Assembly: GCA_963815295.1 (NCBI GenBank)
Contig: CAWFFZ010000001.1
Coordinates: forward strand, 1 to 64,000
Reading direction: 5' to 3'
Length of the DNA: 64,000 nt
DNA from: JACDHG01 sp963815295
GTDB lineage: Bacteria; Actinomycetota; Actinomycetes; Propionibacteriales; Nocardioidaceae
This document shows positions 34,219 through 43,882 of this stretch, piece by piece. Within the stretch, counting starts at the first letter, position 1, and the number at the start of each line of letters is the position of its first letter. The notes below the pieces were generated by a model, which worked only from the letters and a program-made list of their open reading frames with translations, searched no databases and was not told where the DNA came from. The translations under genes and the position numbers were made by a program.

Positions 34219-35478
34219 ATGGCTACCCTGCTGGAAGTGGAGCCTGAGTCACGCGCACTTCATCCGGTCGGATGGGGTTTCATCTCGCTCTACACGTTGG
34301 CGTTTATCAGCACCTCCCTGCTGTTCCTCGCGCCGCTGCTAGTCACCTTGGCCTTGAAGGTCAACTCGCTGGTGGGTATCGACGATGCACCGAACAGCTT
34401 GTCCCTCGTCGCCGGCACGGCTGGGCTGGTCGCGATGGTCGCCAACCCCTTTTTCGGCAAGATGAGCGACCGTACGTCGTCGAGGCTCGGCATGCGACGA
34501 CCCTGGATGGTCATCGGTCTGGTGGGGGGTTCGTCCGGCGTCCTCATCGTCGCGTTGGCACCTAACGTTGCGGTCGTCCTCGTCGGATGGTGTCTCGCCC
34601 AGCTGTTCTTCAATGCGGTGCTCGCCGCTTTGCTGGCGGTGCTGTCAGACCAGGTCCCGTCCAGCCAACGCGGCATGGTCGCTGGCGTTTTGGGCGTCTG
34701 TGTGCCCATCGCGTCGGTGAGCGGCACTTACTTGGTCAAGCTGTTCACCGGCAACCAACTCGCCATGTTCCTGGCCCCGTGCGCGATCGGCGGCGCCTTC
34801 ATCCTGCTGTTCGCGGCCTCGCTCGACGATCGCCGACTTGCCAAGGCGGACAAGCCGACCTGGTCGCTGCGCGAGTTCGCCAGCACCTTCTATGTCAATC
34901 CTCGGACGAGCCCAGACTTCGCTTGGGTATTCGCCAGCCGTTTCATGTTCGTGCTGGCATACGCCTTCCTCGCGACCTACCAGGCCTACTACCTGCTGGA
35001 CAAGATCGGCAGCGCCGAGGCCGATGTACCGCAACAGATATTCCTCGGAACGCTCGTTCAGTCGGCCGTCGTGATCGCCGCTTCAGTCATCGGCGGCAGG
35101 CTCTCTGACCGGACGGGGCGGCGGAAGATCTTCGTTCTCACCGCCTCGATCGTCTACGGCGTGGCGATGTTTGCCCTCGCCATCGCCAGCGACTTCAACG
35201 GATTCCTCGTCGGCATGGCGATCGGCGGACTGGGCTTTGGCATCTATGTGGCCGTAGACCTGGCGCTCGTCGTGGACGTGCTACCCGACCCCGCCAGCGC
35301 CGCGAAGGACCTCGGGGTGTTCAACATCGCCAGCGCGCTGCCCTTCTCCGTTGCGCCGGCAATCGCGCCCGGCATTTTGGCGATCGGCGACGGCAGCTAC
35401 GGCCTCCTCTACACGGTCGCCGGGGCCTGCGCCATCACCGGAGCCTTCGCCATCCTGCCCGTGAAGCGAGTCCGATGA
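34219..35478 (+). CDS. MFS transporter (12 helices)
   Basis: 419-residue major facilitator. Helix 1 is GWGFISLYTLAFISTSLLFL. The loop 2-3 signature is FFGKMSDRTSSRLGMRRPW and the second-half copy is GGRLSDRTGRRKIF. The pattern resembles sugar/melibiose-type and SLC45-like carriers (GMRRPWMVIG) rather than drug exporters. The ATG at 34219 has no clear ribosome site, so it may be leaderless. Divergent from the NAD-binding protein; converges on the LuxR gene. Confidence 0.87.
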   Translation: MATLLEVEPESRALHPVGWGFISLYTLAFISTSLLFLAPLLVTLALKVNSLVGIDDAPNSLSLVAGTAGLVAMVANPFFGKMSDRTSSRLGMRRPWMVIGLVGGSSGVLIVALAPNVAVVLVGWCLAQLFFNAVLAALLAVLSDQVPSSQRGMVAGVLGVCVPIASVSGTYLVKLFTGNQLAMFLAPCAIGGAFILLFAASLDDRRLAKADKPTWSLREFASTFYVNPRTSPDFAWVFASRFMFVLAYAFLATYQAYYLLDKIGSAEADVPQQIFLGTLVQSAVVIAASVIGGRLSDRTGRRKIFVLTASIVYGVAMFALAIASDFNGFLVGMAIGGLGFGIYVAVDLALVVDVLPDPASAAKDLGVFNIASALPFSVAPAIAPGILAIGDGSYGLLYTVAGACAITGAFAILPVKRVR

Positions 35479-35493
35479 GCAGTGGTTCGAGAG

Positions 35494-38245
35494 CTACTTG
35501 CTGCGGGTTCGCGACAACAGGTCGAGCTCGCCCGCCCTGCGGACCGCTTCGCGACGGTTGTTCACGCCGAGCTTGGCGTAGATGTTCTTCGTGTGAGTTC
35601 GGACGGTGTTCAGGGACACCACGAGCTGGCGGGCGATCTCCGGACCGCCCAGGTCAGTCCCGAGAAGCCGGAGTACATCAAGCTCACGTTCGCTCAGTGG
35701 ATCGACGAGATCCTGCGTGGTGCTCGGGCTGTCATCAGCCTCGCCAAACGCGGCCAAGAGTCGACGAACATAGCTCGGGGCGATCCCCTGGTCAGCCGCG
35801 GCCTGCAGCAAGATCGCCATGGGTGTGCCCTCGTCAGCAAACATCCGGACGTAACCCTCCGGCTCGGCTAGCGTCAAGGCACGTTCCAGCGGCTCAAGCG
35901 CAGCTGGGATGTCGCCTCGCGTCTGCTGCCCGCGCGCCAGCAGCAGCAGGATCTCGATGACGCTTCCCGTCCTGTCTCCATGCTCTGCTGCGTCGAGGAG
36001 TCGCTCCAAGAACGGGATCGCGTCGTCAGGGGCGGCCGCTGCGCGTTTGCCCTCATCGGTGGCCAAGACCGCTCTCGCCAAGGTGACATGCTCGAACTCG
36101 CGCAGGTAGCTGAGCTCGTCGTCCATGGACAGCCCCTGCTCACGGGCCCAGCCGAGCGCGTCATCAACCCTTCCCTGCGCGATCCAAGTACGCGCCCTCA
36201 CTGCAGGAACCGGATGCACGTTGGGCGAGAAGTCACCTACATACGCGCGCTCCGCCTCGTCGAGCAGGTCGACCGCGCCACCGAAATCTCCTTCAGCCTC
36301 CCGTATCCGAGCCATCGCGACCCGCCAGCGATAACGGTTCTGCGGCAACCCGATGTGCTCGCCCAGCTCCTCGACTCGCAGCAGGAACTGCCTGGCGACA
36401 TCCAACTCGTTTCGCTCCCGGTGGAGCGCACTCATCCCGACGTACATGTCGGATGTTCCCCGGAGAACTGGCAGGCCCTGCTCGGGTGCGAGCTCCAACG
36501 CCTGCTCGTAGGCGCGCATCGCGTCGCGGAGACGACCTTGGGTGATCCGGATGTCCGCGAGCGTGATCGAACATGCGAGTACGTCGGAGAGGTGGCCGGC
36601 TCGGCGCATGCTCGCTATGCAGTCGGCATACGCGTCGTGCGCTGTTGCAAGATCCCCGCTTCCCCAGGACGCGAGTCCGATCAGTGCCGCGGCCGATCCA
36701 TGCCCGAGATGATCGTCTGTCTGAAGAAGCTCGAGCGCCCGCTGGGCGTGGGTCACTGTGGTGGCAGCATCGCCCAGCACCAAGGCCAGAGCGGCACGGT
36801 AAACGGCGACCCGACCGGGAAGACGTCGAAACTCCTCGTCGTCCACGACGACCATCTCGGTCGGCGAATCTGTCGGCCCCTCGGGCAAGTTGCCAGTTTC
36901 GTCCAGCCAATGCTCCGCGTCCCGAAGGTGCGCCTCGACGCCTTCGATCTCGCCGGTGGACAGCAATACGCCGACGAAGGAGATGCTCAGCACGGGCCGC
37001 ACGCGGACTACTTCGTCGGGCAGCATCTCGAGCCAGCCGCGCAGCGTGGCCTCCTGCCTGTCCCTCCGCGTTGCTGGCATCGCCAGCTCCACCAGGTCGG
37101 CCGCTCGCTCGAAGTCCTCGGCAGCCATCGCGTGCCGGATGGCCGCGGACGGCTCGCCGTTCTCGACGTACCACTCGCTCGCGCGTCCGTGCAGCTCCCG
37201 GACCTGCTCGGGCTGCTCGTCCAGCAGTCGCGCATGGAGCACATCTGCGAAGAGCTGGTGGTAGCGGTACCACCGGCGGCGGTCGTCAAGCGGGACCAGG
37301 AACAGGTTCCCCCGATCCAGCGCTTCGAGCATGGCCTTGGCGTCGGCCTGGCCGGTGACGGCCTCACACAGGGGACCGCTCAGCCGACCCAGGATGGAGG
37401 TCTGCAGCAGGAAGGTCTGTACGCTGCACGGGCTGACGCTGCACCACCTCCTCGACCAGGTAGTCGACGACGTACCGATCGTCCCCCGCGAACCCGGCAA
37501 TGAAGCCGGCAACGTCGTCGCGGCCCTGCATGGAGAGGGCCGCCAGCTGAAGTGCCGCGATCCACCCTTCGGTGCGCCCTTCGAGTGCGGCCACATCTGG
37601 TGCCGTCAGCTGCAGGCCCATCATCTCGTTGAGGTACGCCGCAGCCTCGTCAGTCGTGAAGCGCAGGTCGGCAGCTCGTATCTCGACCAGCTCACCGCGC
37701 GCCCGAAGCCGAGCCAGAGGCAACGCGGGATCGGCGCGGCTGGCGACCACCAGGTGAAGCCGTGGAGGTACATGGTCGAGCAGGAACGCCATCGCCTCCT
37801 GCACCTCGGGGGCGTCGATGAGGTGGTAGTCGTCGAGCACCAGCGCTATGTCACTCGTCAGGGTGCCAAGGTCGTTGAGCAGCGTCGTAAGCACTAGCTG
37901 GATCGGAGGCGGTTGTGCCTCCTGTAGAAGTGACAGCTCACTCGCGCCGACGCCGGGCGCCACGGTCCGCAGCGCAGCGATCACGTAGGTCCAGAATGTG
38001 GTGGAGTCGTTGTCCCCCCGATCGAGCGACAGCCATGCGGCGGACCACTCACTGCCCAGCGCCGCAGGTCTCGCTGCCAGCCACTCGGCGACGAGCGTCG
38101 TCTTGCCGAAACCGGCCGGTGCGGAAACGAGCACCAACTTCGATTGGGTCCCGCGGTCAAGCCGCTCGATCAGTCGCGAACGCGACACCAGCCCGCGCCG
38201 CGACCTCGGGACATAGAACTTCGTCTCGAGCAGGGGGCTTGGCAT
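35494..38245 (-). pseudogene. MalT-like LuxR-family transcriptional regulator, frameshifted
   Basis: Large ATP-dependent LuxR regulator (LAL/MalT type). The ATG at 38245 (AGGAG upstream) starts LETKFYVPRSRRGLVSR and a P-loop, SAPAGFGKTTL (42-52), with Walker B IALVLDDYHLID. The frame continues to VVDYLVEEVVQRQP. At about 37430 one extra base shifts it. FLLQTSILGRLSGPLCEAVT, a TPR-rich middle and the C-terminal helix-turn-helix then continue in the new frame to 35494. That helix-turn-helix reads LSERELDVLRLLGTDLGGPE, IARQLVVSLNTVRTHTKNIY, AKLGVNN. Repaired, the protein is about 916 residues, normal for the family. Either a recent null or an indel error. Targets unknown. Confidence 0.86.
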
Positions 38246-38356
38246 CACCGTCTCCTGATACGAGCGCATCGTGTGGCGGAGGCTAGATCCCCCGGTTCAC
38301 TCGTTCCGCCACCCTGCCACAGACGGCGTCTACCGCTGGGGCAGACACCCCTCCAC

Positions 38357-41300
38357 TCACGTCCCGGCGGGCCACTGTCGGCAGGTGACTTCGTACGGTC
38401 GGTTGGGGAAGAACTGTTCCCATTCGTCCTGTGTGAGGTTGCGGCCGGCCGACGTGCAGGCGCGTTGCACCCATCTGTTCGTGCGGGTGTCCACAGCCCA
38501 CGTCCGCCCGTCGGTGGCAGCGAGGAGGAGGCCGTTGCTGTTGGGCAAGTACGAGATCGAGAGGTGTGCGGTCCGGCTGGGGAGAGGAAGGCTGGCCTGG
38601 TACTCGCCGGTGCGGCCGTTCCAGAGCCGAATTCGCTCCCGCTGGAGCGTGGCGAACTGGCTGCCGTCGAGGGCGTAGGTGAGGTCGCCCGTCCGCGTTT
38701 GCGAGTCCGAGCCGAGCCATTCATGGCGCTCCAGATCGAGCAGCCTCACGTTGTAGTTCACGTCCGACGTGGCCATCAGCGATCCGTCCGGAGACAAGGC
38801 GCCTAGCTGGTCCGACGGCGACAGCAGTCCCGGCGGCTCGCTGCCGAGGATCTCCTTAGTTTCGGGCTGCACGCGCAGGAACCGCCCGTCGTGCATGAGG
38901 GCGATTACGGAGCCGTCCGGGTGGGGCACGATGGCGGTCAGGCTGCCCCCCAGTTCGACGTCGTCGTACATCGGTCTTAGGGACGCCCTGTCCAGCGTCC
39001 GCAGACTCGAGTCCGAGCCCCGCACGTACACCTTGTCGCTCTCCGGGCTGAAGGCTGCCAGCACGTCGCTCGGCCCGTAGCCGACCTTCTTGGCGGCCAG
39101 GGCGCCAGAGGATGCGTTCCACAGCTTCAGGAACCCGTCGCCGCCGCTCGACAAGAGCCAGCGCGCGTCGGGCGACCAGATGAAGTTCGTGTCTCCGGTG
39201 GGGACCGGGCGCGTGGTTCTGCGGCCGGTCCTGGCGTCCTCGAACCACAATCTGCCCGATCCCACCCGGGCGATCGTGTGGCCGTCCGGCGCCGGGAGCG
39301 ACACCAGGTAGTCCTGCTCTTCCATCCCACTGGTGTCCTCCCCCAGAGTGAGTAGCCGGCTGGCCCCTCGTACGTCCCAGGCCAAAATCGCCCCGTCGCC
39401 ACCCGTCGTGTACACGGTCCGGTCGTCGGCACTGAAGGCAGCACTGCGAAGGCCGCCGCGCCCGACGAACCGATGCAGCAGGTCACCCGAGGCGGCATCC
39501 CAGACGATCGCGGTCCCGTCGTCAGCAGCAGACACCAGGAGTCGCCCCTTGTGGGAGTAGCCGACCTCACTGACGTCAGCCGTGTGGGCGCGCAACGCTG
39601 GGCCGCGGACCTCCAGGGTCACGGCGTCGAACCGCAGGACCTGGTTCCCGGTCGCGACGGCTAGCGTTGCGCCGTCCGGGCTGACGTCGAGGGGGTTCGC
39701 CGGCCGATCGCCAGGGATCTCAGCGGACGCCTGCGTTCCGGCGCCCCTGAGAGGTGCGTTGTCGGTGGAACGGATCAGGCGGCCAGAGTCGACGTCGTAC
39801 ACACGCAGTGGCCGTCCACCCGGAACTAGGACGTAGAGAAGTCGGCCGTTCGGACTCAGGGCCGTTGTTGCGAAGTCCGGCACGCGCTCACTGAACAGGG
39901 GCTGCGACGGGTGAGCCAGGTCCCAGACCGCAGCCCGCCCTCGGGGGTTCCACTCCAAACTCGACCTGTCCCACTGGCGGACGGCCGCCGCAATCCGCTT
40001 GCCGTCCCGGCTGAAGTCGAGGGAGTACTCGACCGTGCTGGCCGGGGGCAGGCCGCCGAGCTGTCTTTCGGACCGCGCGCCTCCCGGCAAGTCGTACAGC
40101 CGGATGGGCAGGTCGACTCTCGGCCTTCCCTCCGGAACCCATTGGTTGTGGGCGGCGGCCAACTGCTTGCCGTTCGGCGAGAATGCGACTGCAAGGCTGG
40201 ACGTGCCGCCGTCATCGAACTCGACTGGCGCCAGCGTGGAGGCGTCGAAGAGCAGCACCCCTTGTCCGTTGGGCCAGCTCGCGGCCACCCAGGCACCGTC
40301 CGCGCTTGCCGCCAACGACGCGAGCCAGGCCGTGCCGGGTGCCCCGGACATCTCGCCGATGTCGCGCACCCCGGACAACGGCCCGGCGCGGGTCAGGGCT
40401 GCGCCGAGGTTCTCGCGGGCCTGGGCGGTGGCGTCGATGTTGAGTGCAGCGACAGCGAGGAGCAGCCCGGTCGTGACGTCCTCGTGCAAAGGTGCCTGGG
40501 CGCTGGCACGCCTGGCGTCCGCCAGGTCCGCCGCTGCTGCAGCACGCGCGGACGCACGCTCAGCCCGGACGGACGCAAGCTCGGCCCGGTCCCGGTCGCG
40601 TTGTGCGCGGTCGGCGGTCTGTACGGCGATGACACCGGCGACCAGCGCGATCACGAGCAGGATGCCGACTCCGGCCAGGGCACTTCGGAGTCGACGGTTG
40701 ACCGAGCGTTCGCGGGCGATCCGGGTCTCTGCGGTGCGCAGTTCGGCTTCCGAGAGGGCAACGGACGCAGCGACGAACGCGTCTTCGGTGGCGTTCAAGT
40801 CAGGGGTGGCGCGTGCTCGCCACTCCAAGGTGCGGCCGAGCCTCGTCCCGCGGTAGAGCTCGCTGTCCGGGCGACCCATTGCGTCCCAGGCGTCGGCTGC
40901 ACCGGCGAGATGTCGGAAGAGTCGTTGACCGTCGACGTCGTCGTCGAGCCAGCCACGCAACCGTGGCCAGACCCGCACCAGCGCCTCGTGGGCAATCTGG
41001 ACCGTGTCGCCGTCGATGCTGACCAGACGAGCCTCCACCAGTTGCTCGACGAGTCGCTGGTGTGCGTCGTCGGCAGCGACCTTGGCGCGCGGCACGCGGG
41101 CTCGCACCGGGTCGCCGTCCTCGGTCGGCATCACCAGCCGAAGCAGCAGGCTGCGGAGGCGGCTGCGTTCGGACTCGTCCATCGCGTCGTACAGGAGCTC
41201 CGCCGACTGGGAGACGGCGAATCGGAAGCCGCCGGTGGCGCGGTATCCGTCGACGGTCAGCGTCGGGCCTTCGCGACGTTCCCAGGTTTCACGCAGCACG

Positions 41301-42661
41301 TGCGAGAGCATCGGCAGCGCAGCCGGCTCACCCTCGACCTCGCGGATCAGGAGGTCGACGAGCCCCGGCTCGAGCCGCAGGCCGGCTCGGCGGGCGGGCC
41401 CCTCGATCGCGCTGCGCAGGTCCAGTTCGCTCATGGGACCAAGCAAATACAGTCCATCCTCGAGGACTCGCGCTATGTCCGGGTACGGCGCCAGGTCGCC
41501 AAGGTGGTCGGCCCGCAGCGAGAGAATCAGGACTCCGCCTGCGCCGACATGGGCCGCCAGCGCGGCGAAGTACCGCTCCCGTTCAGCGGAGTCTGGGCAG
41601 ACCGTGACCGCCTCCTCGGCCTGGTCGACCACGAGAGTCTGTCGGCCGCGCGCCTTCAACCCCGCGATCGAGTCCATGGGATGCGCCCCCGGTGTGGTGA
41701 CCAGCACCGGCGTCCCACCGCGGACCAGAGCCGCCACCACGCCAGCCCGGACCAGTGAGGACTTTCCGATACCCGACGGTCCGATGACCGCCAGGACACC
41801 CGAGTCCCTGAGCCGCCTCAGGCACGCCCCGACGTCGTCATCGCGACCAAAGAACGAGTCGGCATCCGCAGCGTCGTAGGGCAGCAGCCCTCGATAGGGG
41901 CAGTCGGCACTGACCTCCCTTCCCCCTGGCGGAGCCAACGACGGATCCTGCCGCAACAACAGCTGTTCGAGCTCCACAAGCTCCCGGCCCGGATCCAGGC
42001 CGAGCTCGTCGACCAGCATCGCGCGTGCCCGCTTGAGCGCGCCCAACGCCTCCGCCTGGCGGCCAGCCTGGTGCAGGGCCCTAGCGAGCAACGCCCAACG
42101 CCGCTCCCGGAACGGCGCCTTCGCGACCAGCGCTCGTGCCTCCTCCAACACGGCCTGCGCGTGCCCGGCGCGCGTCTCGGCCTCCACGCGCAGCTCCTCG
42201 GCATCCATCCGCAGACCCTCGAGCCGTTCGGCCTCGACCCGTCCCGGCTCCCACTCCTCCAGGTCCACCAGCACCCGGCCGCGCCACAGATCCAGGGCCT
42301 CTCGAACCAGGTATGACGACCGCTCCGCATCGCCACCCGCCAGTGCCTCACGCCCGCGCTCGAGCAGCCGCTCGAACAGGCGATGGTCCAGCTCCTCGTC
42401 GCTCAAGGTGAGGCGGTAACCCGACGAACCCGACTCGATGGCCGCCGCACCCAGCCGCTTGCGCAGTCGTACGACGCAGCCATGGACCACCTTCGCCCAC
42501 GAGGCGGGCATCGCCTCCCCCCACAGCGCATCCGCCAGCGCCTCAGTGCTGGTCGGCTCGCCGGCTCTCACGACCAGCGCCGACAGGACCACTCGGTCCC
42601 TCGGACTCAGCCCGTTGACCTGACCGTCGACCCGGATCGGGCCGAGCACGGCGATACCCAT
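38357..42661 (-). CDS. SARP-type regulator fused to nSTAND1 NTPase and WD40 propeller
   Basis: 1434 residues. N-terminal winged helix (MGIAVLGPIRVDGQVNGLSP, 1-90) and BTAD (95-240, ending GLDPGRELVELEQLLL), as in AfsR/SARP activators. Next is an nSTAND1 ATPase: CPYRGLLPYDAADADSFFGR then GPSGIGKSSLVRAG (Walker A 294-301) and TLVVDQAEEAV (Walker B). A single hydrophobic helix follows around residue 670 (LAGVGILLVIALVAGVIAVQ), then about 600 residues of WD40-like repeats (VGYSHKGRLLVSAADDGTAI then VWDAASGDLL is a clear blade). The helix suggests membrane tethering with the propeller possibly outside. The ATG at 42661 begins the winged helix; earlier starts collide with the divergent lipoprotein gene. 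11-bp repeats (42701-42744) upstream are likely its own operator. Confidence 0.92.
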   Translation of the reverse strand: MGIAVLGPIRVDGQVNGLSPRDRVVLSALVVRAGEPTSTEALADALWGEAMPASWAKVVHGCVVRLRKRLGAAAIESGSSGYRLTLSDEELDHRLFERLLERGREALAGGDAERSSYLVREALDLWRGRVLVDLEEWEPGRVEAERLEGLRMDAEELRVEAETRAGHAQAVLEEARALVAKAPFRERRWALLARALHQAGRQAEALGALKRARAMLVDELGLDPGRELVELEQLLLRQDPSLAPPGGREVSADCPYRGLLPYDAADADSFFGRDDDVGACLRRLRDSGVLAVIGPSGIGKSSLVRAGVVAALVRGGTPVLVTTPGAHPMDSIAGLKARGRQTLVVDQAEEAVTVCPDSAERERYFAALAAHVGAGGVLILSLRADHLGDLAPYPDIARVLEDGLYLLGPMSELDLRSAIEGPARRAGLRLEPGLVDLLIREVEGEPAALPMLSHVLRETWERREGPTLTVDGYRATGGFRFAVSQSAELLYDAMDESERSRLRSLLLRLVMPTEDGDPVRARVPRAKVAADDAHQRLVEQLVEARLVSIDGDTVQIAHEALVRVWPRLRGWLDDDVDGQRLFRHLAGAADAWDAMGRPDSELYRGTRLGRTLEWRARATPDLNATEDAFVAASVALSEAELRTAETRIARERSVNRRLRSALAGVGILLVIALVAGVIAVQTADRAQRDRDRAELASVRAERASARAAAAADLADARRASAQAPLHEDVTTGLLLAVAALNIDATAQARENLGAALTRAGPLSGVRDIGEMSGAPGTAWLASLAASADGAWVAASWPNGQGVLLFDASTLAPVEFDDGGTSSLAVAFSPNGKQLAAAHNQWVPEGRPRVDLPIRLYDLPGGARSERQLGGLPPASTVEYSLDFSRDGKRIAAAVRQWDRSSLEWNPRGRAAVWDLAHPSQPLFSERVPDFATTALSPNGRLLYVLVPGGRPLRVYDVDSGRLIRSTDNAPLRGAGTQASAEIPGDRPANPLDVSPDGATLAVATGNQVLRFDAVTLEVRGPALRAHTADVSEVGYSHKGRLLVSAADDGTAIVWDAASGDLLHRFVGRGGLRSAAFSADDRTVYTTGGDGAILAWDVRGASRLLTLGEDTSGMEEQDYLVSLPAPDGHTIARVGSGRLWFEDARTGRRTTRPVPTGDTNFIWSPDARWLLSSGGDGFLKLWNASSGALAAKKVGYGPSDVLAAFSPESDKVYVRGSDSSLRTLDRASLRPMYDDVELGGSLTAIVPHPDGSVIALMHDGRFLRVQPETKEILGSEPPGLLSPSDQLGALSPDGSLMATSDVNYNVRLLDLERHEWLGSDSQTRTGDLTYALDGSQFATLQRERIRLWNGRTGEYQASLPLPSRTAHLSISYLPNSNGLLLAATDGRTWAVDTRTNRWVQRACTSAGRNLTQDEWEQFFPNRPYEVTCRQWPAGT

Positions 42662-42700
42662 GGCCCCACTGTCCGCGCCCTGGTCCAGGGGCGTCAACAG

Positions 42701-42744
42701 GGCTGATACCCGGCTGATACCCCGCCGGAGGGCCACCGATACCC
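42701..42744. promoter_or_regulatory. 11-bp direct repeats, probable SARP operator
   Basis: GGCTGATACCC occurs twice back to back (42701-42711, 42712-42722). After exactly one more 11-bp step a third related copy, CACCGATACCC, sits at 42734-42744 (8 of 11 match). SARP proteins bind short direct repeats with 11-bp periodicity. The array is in the gap between the SARP-like gene and the divergent lipoprotein gene and could control both. Confidence 0.62.
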
Positions 42745-42799
42745 ACAGGCGCGCCACTGGACCACAAGGTCGCACGCGGCGGCCGCGAAGGAGATCATC

Positions 42800-43519
42800 A
42801 TGAACCGAATCATCACGGCTCGCGCCCTCCCGGCAACGCTTACGGCCGCAGTGGTCCTGCTTGCCTCCTGCACCAGCGACGGCCAGACAGAGACCGACCC
42901 GGCAGGGAACAGCGAGACGCCCACCCAGAGCGCAGCGCAGCTCGACTACGAAGTACTCCCTGACTGGGACGTCGGGCGTGGAATAGCGGCTGGTCGATGG
43001 GCGGTCGCCGCCGACGGGGCAAACGAAGCCCCCCTTGCCGTCTTCGACGTACCGGAGAACTTCAACGGTGGTGGTCCCTTCATCTGGACCAACCGTGGGG
43101 TTCTCGGGTACCACACGGTCGACGGCGTCTACGAGGAGCCATGCTCGGCCGTCGGCACAACTTCCTCTGTCGGCGCAACCGTAGAGGACCTCGCCGCCGC
43201 GCTGGCGGCGCAGAAGCTGACGACCACGAGCAGGCCTGTCCCGGTGTCGGTCGGCGGGCACGACGGGCTCTACCTCGAGCTGACCACCCCAGCCGATCAC
43301 GACTACAAGACGTGTCCCGAGGACACTCTGCACATCTGGAGATCAGGCAAGGACGGCGACCGGACCCTCGACGAGCCGATGGTCGACCGATACTGGATCC
43401 TCGACGTGGACGGGGCGCGGGTGGTGCTCAGCGCCCTCATTTTCGGCACAGCGGAGGGCCAGACCGTCCAGCTGTTCTCGGGCCTGGTCGAGGCGGCCAC
43501 CTTCGTCGAGCCGACGTGA
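42800..43519 (+). CDS. Secreted lipoprotein of unknown function
   Basis: 239 residues. Signal peptide and lipobox MNRIITARALPATLTAAVVL then LASC, with the lipid Cys at residue 24, followed by a Thr/Glu/Gln-rich linker. The mature domain (LDYEVLPDWDVGRGIAAGRW, then HDGLYLELTTPADHDYKTCP and YWILDVDGARVVLSAL) resembles the actinobacterial lipoproteins often found next to SARP/WD40 or serine-kinase signalling genes. The two conserved cysteines probably pair. Strong ribosome site (AAGGAGATCATC). It is divergent from the regulator and shares the repeat-bearing promoter region with it. Confidence 0.84.
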   Translation: MNRIITARALPATLTAAVVLLASCTSDGQTETDPAGNSETPTQSAAQLDYEVLPDWDVGRGIAAGRWAVAADGANEAPLAVFDVPENFNGGGPFIWTNRGVLGYHTVDGVYEEPCSAVGTTSSVGATVEDLAAALAAQKLTTTSRPVPVSVGGHDGLYLELTTPADHDYKTCPEDTLHIWRSGKDGDRTLDEPMVDRYWILDVDGARVVLSALIFGTAEGQTVQLFSGLVEAATFVEPT

Positions 43520-43705
43520 CGGGCTGGACGCCCACGTCCTGCTCGGCTCCGGGTGGGTGGACAACAGTGGTCGATCGCGGTCCTAGCCTGGGCCTAAGGC
43601 ATCCGAGGTCGTAGTCGTGGCGAGATAAGGCATTGTCCTCATGTGCAGCGGCACCTTAGGTCGGCAGGCTCAAGTCATCGAGTCAAGCCCAATCAGGAGC
43701 CAGAA

Positions 43706-43882
43706 ATGTTGAACACCTTCGAACACTTCGCATCAGCCGAAAACGCCTACCACCGCGAGCGCGCTCGCTCTTACTTCGCAGGGGCCGCCCTCCGTCGACG
43801 CCTCCGGGCTGACCGCCGTGCTCGGTCGCAGCACAGCAATGTCACCCACGCGTCCCGAACGGTTGTAGGTCGGGTGGCGTGA
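43706..43882 (+). CDS. Small basic protein overlapping whiB7-like gene (58 aa)
   Basis: ATG at 43706 with AGGAGCCAGAA upstream. MLNTFEHFASAENAYHRERA then RSYFAGAALRRRLRADRRAR: an amphipathic, Arg-rich small protein. Its stop codon TGA overlaps the GTG start of the WhiB gene (GTGA), so ribosomes finishing it can start the regulator. It may be a genuine protein or a regulatory upstream ORF that senses translation stress. Confidence 0.72.
   Translation: MLNTFEHFASAENAYHRERARSYFAGAALRRRLRADRRARSQHSNVTHASRTVVGRVA

Noticed and set aside
42662..43333. N-terminal extension of the SARP-like protein by 224 residues
   Set aside because: It lies antisense to a lipoprotein gene with a strong ribosome site and lipobox, and the winged-helix domain starts exactly at the ATG at 42661.
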